A stretch of DNA of 25,530 nt from an uncultured Kiritimatiellota bacterium (GTDB lineage: Bacteria; Verrucomicrobiota; Kiritimatiellia; RFP12; UBA1067): the NCBI GenBank assembly GCA_934667425.1, contig CAKULV010000044.1, positions 1 through 25,530 on the forward strand, given 5' to 3'. Both the position numbers and the translations under genes were made by a program. Below, piece after piece: positions 19,739 to 25,530 of this stretch (positions within the stretch are counted from its first letter, which is position 1; each line of letters begins with the position of its first letter). Below the pieces are notes generated by a model. It saw only the letters and a program-made list of their open reading frames with translations. It searched no databases and had not been told where the DNA came from.

Positions 19739-21823
19739 ATCCACGGTGACGAACACGCCTTCGCCGCATTCGAGCGGGATGTCGTACAGGCCATCGGCCC
19801 CACGCTCCGCCCGCTGAGGGATGCCACGACGGTAGACCATGACGCGGCTTCCGGCAATATCCAGCTTCACCAAGGCGCTGTGCGCCTTCTCAAGATCGTT
19901 CATGTTCACCACGGTGAACGCAGTGCCTTTGCCCGCCTTTGCGGCGAAACAGCCGAAGAGCAGCGGAGCTTCGCACTTCACCGACCTTACCGTCGCGAAG
20001 TCGCGGTATTCGCCAGACATCTTCAGGTATGGCGTCGCATCCGTGCAGTTGTGCGTGAACGCGCCGAGGTTGCGGTAGGAGCAGTATACATCCGATATGG
20101 CCCGCACCTCGTTCAGCACGGTGCGGGCATCGTACCAGGCCGCCGTCCGCTCCCCATCGCACGTCACGAGCGATGGCCATGAGCTGTTGCGGGAAGAATA
20201 CACCCAGCACAGTATCGCCCGGCAGCCGAACGACAGAAGCGAATGGCACTGCCAGCGGAATTCGGCGGCGTTCGGGGTGCGCTTGCTCGCGCACCATCCG
20301 AACGTCTGGATGCAGCACCAGAACTCGCGGTTGCGTTCACGCGCTACCGAGGCGATCACGTTTATGGATTCCACGTAGTCGCGATACGTCACCGCCCGCC
20401 CCTTGTTCCAATGGAGCGGATAGATGTCGGTGCAGATGTAATCCGTAGGCACCTTGTCGCAATACTCCTCGCAATACTTGCGGTACAGGTTTGGGTCTGA
20501 ATCGTAGTACTCGATCGCCGCCGCGTTTGCCCCGAACTTGAGCTGGGCCGCGTTCGCGTACATTGGAAGGAGGTTGATGAATGGACGCAGCCCCGTCGCC
20601 TTGCGGCAGGCAATCGCCCGCTCGCCCCAGTGTCCGTAGGAGTCCGTTCCCGGTTCGTCGACGAGATAGTATCCGCCCAGCGACGGGTGATCGACGAATT
20701 CGCGGCCCATGTTCGTCATGTCCTTCGGCACTCCGAGGTTCAGGATGACCTCTATCCCATCCTCATCGCAGGCGGAAAGCAGTTTTCCGGCATGCGACCC
20801 CGAATCACGTCCGTTCCCGACAAGGAAGTCAAAGCCGCATTCCGCGAAGTCGCTTACGGCCTTGCGGCTCCATTCGCCGCCAGTGAGCAGCCCCCATCCG
20901 CCAATGCGTATGCGCTCGCGACTGAAATAGGATGGCGGCTTCGCCTTGTCGGAAACGCCACAGCCAAGCTTTTCCATCGCCGCACGGTCGATGTGACGCA
21001 GTTTCGCCGCATCTACGCCACGCGCAAAGCCGTATTTGCCGGGCTTTTCCGCCACATAGAACGCGAATCCCCTGCCATTTACGTAGCACGGCACAGGCTC
21101 ACCGTCGCACACTACGGTAAGTGCGCCCTCGCCAGATGGCGGATTTGCTTCGCTGATGAGGAAATCAGATTCCTTCCATCCGAAGGAAAGGTTGTTCCCC
21201 GGAATCAGCACACGGTAAGCATCCTTTGCCAGGATAAGTTCACGCGAATAGTCCTCGGTGTCGTCCGCCTGCGCGAGAAACGCATCCGCCGCCTCGCGGG
21301 ACGGGAAGAAGCCGAGCCGCGAAATCTCGTCCACGTCGCCAGGCACGCTCGGATTCGTGGGATCCAGACGGAACTCGTACACGTTCCCCTTCCACTGCTC
21401 CGGCTTAAGTGTGCGCATGTCCACCACCGCATTGCGCCACTGGCCGTCGGGCACGATCTCGAACGGCGAATACGACTTGTCCGAAAGCGAGGTGAGCGTA
21501 TCCGTCACGAAGAAGAGCCCACACCGGCGGATGGAGGACCTGATCCTGTAGCGCAGGGCGAAGTACGGACGTTCCTCTGCCTTGAACGCATCCTTCCTGT
21601 CATACGGAACGGAAAGCGTCACGTCGGTGCCAATCACGCTTATGCGGAAAAGGCCAAGCGATTCCAACGCAACGCCTTGCGCCACATGGGCCTTCGGCGC
21701 GTCTGGCCCATGGTTGAATATCCACTGGGGTTCCTTGGCATTCGTCAAAAGCGTCGCCGAAGCGGCAACCGCCGCCATCAGCGCCATTCGGCCCTTATTC
21801 TTCCAACGGTTGGATGCACACAT
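19733..21823 (-). CDS. Exported glycoside-hydrolase-like TIM-barrel protein
   Basis: A 696-residue protein with a basic then hydrophobic leader (GRMALMAAVAASATLLTNA). About residues 40-220 form a beta-rich carbohydrate-binding-like domain (NGQWR-type strand QWRNAVVDMRTL, then YEFRLDPTNPSVPGDVDEISRLGFF). From about residue 310 a catalytic-type TIM barrel follows: RIGGWGLLTGGEWSRKAV, then IEVILNLGVP, the acid candidate GGYYLVDEPG, and later TDIYPLHWN and QTFGWC. This recalls clan GH-A enzymes, but I cannot name the family or the nucleophile. The ATG at 21823 has GGGAG 8 nt upstream; a GTG one codon earlier is possible. It follows the large secreted protein by 18 nt. Its stop codon lies within a repeat array. 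Confidence 0.75.
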   Translation of the reverse strand: MCASNRWKNKGRMALMAAVAASATLLTNAKEPQWIFNHGPDAPKAHVAQGVALESLGLFRISVIGTDVTLSVPYDRKDAFKAEERPYFALRYRIRSSIRRCGLFFVTDTLTSLSDKSYSPFEIVPDGQWRNAVVDMRTLKPEQWKGNVYEFRLDPTNPSVPGDVDEISRLGFFPSREAADAFLAQADDTEDYSRELILAKDAYRVLIPGNNLSFGWKESDFLISEANPPSGEGALTVVCDGEPVPCYVNGRGFAFYVAEKPGKYGFARGVDAAKLRHIDRAAMEKLGCGVSDKAKPPSYFSRERIRIGGWGLLTGGEWSRKAVSDFAECGFDFLVGNGRDSGSHAGKLLSACDEDGIEVILNLGVPKDMTNMGREFVDHPSLGGYYLVDEPGTDSYGHWGERAIACRKATGLRPFINLLPMYANAAQLKFGANAAAIEYYDSDPNLYRKYCEEYCDKVPTDYICTDIYPLHWNKGRAVTYRDYVESINVIASVARERNREFWCCIQTFGWCASKRTPNAAEFRWQCHSLLSFGCRAILCWVYSSRNSSWPSLVTCDGERTAAWYDARTVLNEVRAISDVYCSYRNLGAFTHNCTDATPYLKMSGEYRDFATVRSVKCEAPLLFGCFAAKAGKGTAFTVVNMNDLEKAHSALVKLDIAGSRVMVYRRGIPQRAERGADGLYDIPLECGEGVFVTVDR

Positions 21824-21841
21824 CACGAAATCTCCCTTCTC

Positions 21842-24800
21842 TTATCTGACCACTATCTTGACGCCAACTTTGCGAGGCCGCACCAGCAACGTGCCTGGGC
21901 CGTACACCGACGGGCAGTTCTCGGCGTTCACCACGCCATAGTCCTGCCTCACGCCATCGATGTAAAGCCTGTTGACCACGTTTGTGCCCGTGAAGTCGAG
22001 CTGCAGTCTCGCTCCATTTGCGATGTCGATGGAAACGCCGTTGCCGTCGGGATCCGGTGAACGGAGCGCGCCATCCCCCTCCTGTCCGACATAGCGGATG
22101 GATATGTCGTCGAAGGCCAAGGCCATGTAGCCGCCATGCTGCGCTGATATTAGCACCATCAGTCGCCGCGTACAGGCCTCTTCTACATGGAAAAGGGTCG
22201 TCCGCTGCACGAATACGCCGGGAGCCATTCTCGTGACCGAATCTATGCGGTTCGTGGCGGACGCATCGACATCGACGAGATAGATATCGACTGGCGAAGA
22301 CGAGTTCGTATAGTAGTTCCGCGTCTTCGCGAGATACGAAAGACGATACCATCCGCCATGCGGGAACGCGATATCCTGACTGAATCCTCCGACGCATCCA
22401 GTCCTTTGGCTGTACGGCTCAATGAAGTAGTCCCCGGAGCCGTGATCCGTCCCGAAGGCGTCGCCGTCATTCCGTCCGTACTCGCGCGCAATCGCATTTG
22501 CCGCCACATTGGTCTTCGTCTCGCCAGTCTCCTGGTCAACGACCTCCGTCACCTTTGTGTTCACATACGACCATCCGGAACGGGGCAAAACATTGCTTCC
22601 GTTCGGTCCGTACGGAAGCTCGAAATCGCCGTTGGTGACGAGTTCATGGTCGTTCTCGTAGGCGCCTACCAGCTCCACATCGTCGATGTTCACGCCGGTC
22701 AGGACCGTCTTTGAGCTGAACGCAAGCTTCAGCGTCACCGATTCAATGCCATCGGCCTCGAACGGTTTGGCCCACACGTACGGAAGCATCGTGTGGCACA
22801 GCGGCACCGGCAACGCGCCAAGATCGGCTTGCGCACCATCTGGCCCCGTGACCGTCGCCGCAAGCGTGGGCACGCCGTTGGCGGGGATGTTGTCGCCCCA
22901 ATACGCAAGATGCGCCTTAAGGTACCACTTGCCCTTCGGCGGCGTGAACGTCGCCGTGGCGAACCCGCCGGATCTCCTGATGAGCATCTGGCGGACGCCT
23001 CCCAGCGGACGGCGCGTGCCGTTGTATGCGCTGCCGTAGCGGCGGCCCGTCTCGCAGTATGTGTTGAAGCCAACCACACCTGAACGAGAATACTTCCCCT
23101 CGCTCTCTGGAACGAGAGTGTTGTCGAACGTCCAGCCCGCAACCTGCGCATTCCCGTTCATGTTGAGAATGTTGCCCGAACCGTTAACCCCAGTCCCGCT
23201 CACATTCTCGAAATCGCCGCCGGGTATCTTGTAGTTCGCCACATGGTCTCCGACGCGATAAAGGTGAAGCGAATTGATCAGCACCATGTCGTCTCTGTTC
23301 GCCGTGCCGTCATACCACGGATTCACATGGTCGAAATGGAGCGTGTGCGAGCCCGGCTTCTCGACAAAGAAGCGGAACGCCTTCTGATCGCTCCAGTCCT
23401 TGACGGTTCTGGCCGTTGCCGTGCCGATGTACGTCTCGTCTCCGTTTTCGTCAGTCAAGTAGTTCCTTATGCGAGCCCCCACGCCATTGTTCGTGCCTCG
23501 TCCGGTCATCAGGTACGAAAGCTCGTATTCGCCCGGCTCCGTGAAATTTACGCCTTCGACTTTTGCCGTCGCTCCTGCAACCTTAAGGGCCAGCACACAG
23601 CGTCCTTCGGGCGGCGGACAGGCATCGTATCCGAAAGCCGTGATACTCACGGTGCCGCCCAAAGCCTCCCCGCCGCCACATTCCAGCCACTTGTCGTGGT
23701 GATAGAATACGGCAACTCCAGTGCGGGACCAGCCGCCATATGCGGCAAAGACGTTGCCCGTCGTCATCGTCTTGCTCCCCCAGTCGGAGAAGTCGCCATT
23801 GGGTATCGCCACCTCATATCGGCGGACGGCCGGTCTCGTCGGACGCAAGGCGAGGGTGCCACCCGATACGGACAGTTTTCTGGCGCCTTCAGGAATAGAG
23901 GCAAGCACCGCGTATCCGGGGCCCGTCTTCTCGACGGTGCTTGGCGTTGCCGCCGCGCCGGCTGTCACGGTCTCGCCTATTTCCGCGCCCGGGAAATCAG
24001 ATGTGATCTTGTCGCCGGCCGAAGCTTTTATGGAGAGGTTGCGCAACGGCTGCACTGCGCCGCCCTCAATGGACACTTCCGCCGCACCTCCGTTTTCGAG
24101 AGCCTTGGGACGATACACGAGTGTGCCGCCGCCCTTCTTTACGAACGCGCCATCGCCAACGACCCGTACGTCGGCCTCTTCAGTTCCATCGGTTGCGACT
24201 TCCACGCTTGCGCCATCCTCTACCGATATCTCGCCGGTGCCGGAGCGGGATCCGAACCATTTGCGGTTGAGATACGCCTGTACGGCGGCGCGTTCAAGAT
24301 CGGTAAGGGTCGCGTCGAAGATCATCACCTCGCCGATGTATTCTCCGCCGCGACTCCCGTTGCCGCCGGCCTTCCCAGTGCCGGAGAATAGCGCATTCTC
24401 GAAGGAATTCAAGGATTCATGCGTCATCAGGGTGTTATAGCGCTGATGCATCGAATGGAAGCCATATGGAGGATTGCGGCCATTCCTCACGAAGTCCTTC
24501 CCGTCTATCCAGATGCGCGTATCGCCGGCCGAAGCACCCCACACGCTTTCCCACGGCAAGCCGTTGCCTTCATTCCAGAGGCTGTGTTCGCTGGTGTCTC
24601 TGCAATGTCCGAAAAGGTATCCGAACGCCTTCGAGTCATCAAGATAGCCATATACGACGGACGTCTCCTTGAGCCGTGACATGCAAGGGGTGCCGTCATT
24701 GTTGAAGACCTGCAGGGCCTGTCCACTGCCGTATCCGCCGAAATACGCCATCTCCATCTCGTTGGTGGATGTCCAATATTGGCGAACGTACACCGCATTC

Positions 24801-25297
24801 GCCAGCGACGGACCCGGCGCACCATCCAGACGCAACGCCTGAAGATAGCGGCAGGTCGGATTCGCGGTATCCGTCTCACGTACGTCGTACCACCGTTCGA
24901 TCTCCACGCCATCCGCAAAGACAATGTGCGCCCGATCCTTCACCGACACCCAAAGCGCGAGTTTCGCCATTATGGAATCGGACAGTTCCGGAAGCGCAGC
25001 GCCGGTGTCCGCCAAGTCACTCTGCACCGAAACGACGCCCTCCCTTGCCAGAATGCGAAGTGGCGCAATGCCTGGCGCACTTGCGGGAACGGCAAGCGTT
25101 CCTCCGCCGGTCTTCACGATTGAAGTCCGCTCAGGGATGCAGAGATTCGGCGAGAGCGATTGGGTTGCTCCAACCGGAACATCGTTCGAGACAAGCGGCA
25201 CGGGATGCTCATTTAGCGGGACATCCGCAAGGACGGTTCCCGTATGCGCAATCATAGCAATTGCCGCCGACAACACAACCATACTTTTTGCATTCAT
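21842..25297 (-). CDS. Large secreted LamG/jelly-roll repeat protein
   Basis: An 1151-residue protein with signal peptide MNAKSMVVLSAAIAMIAHTG, cleaved after VLA. A concanavalin/LamG-like domain covers about residues 110-350 (ERWYDVRE, then GEVMIFDATLTDLERAAVQAYLNRKWFG). A linker follows with VEKTGPGY- and KKGGGTLVY-type strands like those of autotransporter passengers. Then come three related jelly-roll domains starting near residues 497 (IPNGDFSDWG), 687 (IPGGDFENVSG) and 886 (LVTNGDFELPYG). The C-terminus ends in LYIDGVRQDYGVVNAENCPSVYGPGTLLVRP, a tail common in very large PVC secreted proteins; no autotransporter barrel is present. It is probably a surface or secreted glycan-binding protein. 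GGAGG is 7 nt before the ATG at 25297. The same operon carries the glycoside-hydrolase-like gene. Confidence 0.82.
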   Translation of the reverse strand: MNAKSMVVLSAAIAMIAHTGTVLADVPLNEHPVPLVSNDVPVGATQSLSPNLCIPERTSIVKTGGGTLAVPASAPGIAPLRILAREGVVSVQSDLADTGAALPELSDSIMAKLALWVSVKDRAHIVFADGVEIERWYDVRETDTANPTCRYLQALRLDGAPGPSLANAVYVRQYWTSTNEMEMAYFGGYGSGQALQVFNNDGTPCMSRLKETSVVYGYLDDSKAFGYLFGHCRDTSEHSLWNEGNGLPWESVWGASAGDTRIWIDGKDFVRNGRNPPYGFHSMHQRYNTLMTHESLNSFENALFSGTGKAGGNGSRGGEYIGEVMIFDATLTDLERAAVQAYLNRKWFGSRSGTGEISVEDGASVEVATDGTEEADVRVVGDGAFVKKGGGTLVYRPKALENGGAAEVSIEGGAVQPLRNLSIKASAGDKITSDFPGAEIGETVTAGAAATPSTVEKTGPGYAVLASIPEGARKLSVSGGTLALRPTRPAVRRYEVAIPNGDFSDWGSKTMTTGNVFAAYGGWSRTGVAVFYHHDKWLECGGGEALGGTVSITAFGYDACPPPEGRCVLALKVAGATAKVEGVNFTEPGEYELSYLMTGRGTNNGVGARIRNYLTDENGDETYIGTATARTVKDWSDQKAFRFFVEKPGSHTLHFDHVNPWYDGTANRDDMVLINSLHLYRVGDHVANYKIPGGDFENVSGTGVNGSGNILNMNGNAQVAGWTFDNTLVPESEGKYSRSGVVGFNTYCETGRRYGSAYNGTRRPLGGVRQMLIRRSGGFATATFTPPKGKWYLKAHLAYWGDNIPANGVPTLAATVTGPDGAQADLGALPVPLCHTMLPYVWAKPFEADGIESVTLKLAFSSKTVLTGVNIDDVELVGAYENDHELVTNGDFELPYGPNGSNVLPRSGWSYVNTKVTEVVDQETGETKTNVAANAIAREYGRNDGDAFGTDHGSGDYFIEPYSQRTGCVGGFSQDIAFPHGGWYRLSYLAKTRNYYTNSSSPVDIYLVDVDASATNRIDSVTRMAPGVFVQRTTLFHVEEACTRRLMVLISAQHGGYMALAFDDISIRYVGQEGDGALRSPDPDGNGVSIDIANGARLQLDFTGTNVVNRLYIDGVRQDYGVVNAENCPSVYGPGTLLVRPRKVGVKIVVR

Positions 25298-25360
25298 AAC
25301 CTTGCCTCCACAAGCGTGTGTCCCATGCCGCGATAGGCGACATGATATCAAGCGATTGGG

Positions 25361-25388
25361 ATAATAGCAAATGCATTTTTTTTTTCAA
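25361..25388 (-). promoter_or_regulatory. Sigma-70 promoter of the LamG protein operon
   Basis: On the minus strand TTGAAA (25388-25383), a 16-nt spacer containing part of a 10-A run, and TGC-TATTAT as an extended -10 (25366-25361). The leader would be about 57 nt. The A-tract in the spacer could bend the DNA or vary in length. Confidence 0.62.
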
Positions 25389-25405
25389 CAGAAATATTGC
25401 GCTTC

Positions 25406-25530
25406 GGTTAGTTGGTAGTTGGTAGATGGTAGTTGATAGATGGTAGCTTTGTCCCCGTAGCGACATATCCCCCGAACGAAGTGAGCCGCGCAAGCGGTCG
25501 CAAGAGGGGTGCGCCCTCGCCGTCGTGGAA
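25406..25530 (+). repeat. Heptad array, TTTGTCCCC and 77-nt repeat, right copy
   Basis: A degenerate unit and five TGRTAGW heptads (25413-25447) precede TTTGTCCCC (25448-25456). The 77-nt sequence 25454-25530 follows, identical to 19223-19299. It runs off the window, so it is probably the left end of another repeat block lying upstream of the LamG operon promoter. Confidence 0.88.

Noticed and set aside
25376..25385. Poly-T tract as a terminator
   Set aside because: There is no preceding stem on the plus strand. On the minus strand it lies within the promoter spacer of the LamG protein gene.

Overview
The window looks like a chromosomal segment from a Gram-negative, non-model bacterium of the PVC superphylum. 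Kiritimatiellota or a close Lentisphaerae-like relative is most likely. That placement is an inference from gene style: Tat lipoproteins starting MNRREFL, a CE15 esterase, a large LamG/jelly-roll secreted protein, a TolB-like propeller protein, and heavily repeat-laden intergenic DNA. No rRNA, tRNA, CRISPR array or transposase gene was recognised.

Layout. (A) 1-598, minus: glnK (P-II) followed by the start of an ammonium transporter gene, behind a consensus-perfect sigma-54 promoter and an upstream dyad. (B) 1160-5336, minus: an RND efflux pair (adaptor then permease, ATGA overlap) behind an extended -10 promoter. (C) 5594-14822, minus: nine closely spaced genes. In transcription order they are a Tat metallophosphatase, a CE15-type esterase, a beta-CASP metallo-beta-lactamase, a PglC-like sugar transferase, a PglD/NeuD-like acyltransferase, a Tat-lipoprotein TIM barrel, an Amidase_3 cell-wall amidase, a TolB-like propeller protein, and a FlbD-domain fusion. 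(D) 15183-16746, plus: a RelB/DinJ-YafQ toxin-antitoxin pair with a UbiA/MenA-like prenyltransferase 9 nt behind it. (E) 16798-19054, minus: ETF-quinone oxidoreductase then 5-formyl-THF cyclo-ligase. (F) 19733-25388, minus: a 1151-residue LamG/jelly-roll secreted protein then a secreted glycoside-hydrolase-like protein.

How the genes may work together. Units C and F suggest exported handling of complex plant or host polysaccharide (CE15, glycoside-hydrolase-like protein, TolB/oligogalacturonate-lyase-like propeller, xylose-isomerase-like TIM barrel). C also carries envelope functions (sugar-1-phosphate transferase, acyltransferase, amidase). MenA-like and ETF-QO genes both concern the quinone pool. 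Unit A is standard nitrogen-limitation equipment.

The most unusual content is not coding. The intergenic stretches (553-1159, 5296-5593, 14787-15244, 19018-19732, 25298-25530) and even the glnK-amt gap hold a modular repeat system. It has short perfect hairpins whose 6-8 bp stems vary with compensatory changes while the 4-nt loop stays close to YCCY. Next to them lie tandem arrays of 7-nt units built from at least three or four unrelated words. One 642-bp block (19097-19738) is bounded by inverted heptad arrays, like a non-autonomous mobile element, and supplies the stop codon of the neighbouring gene.
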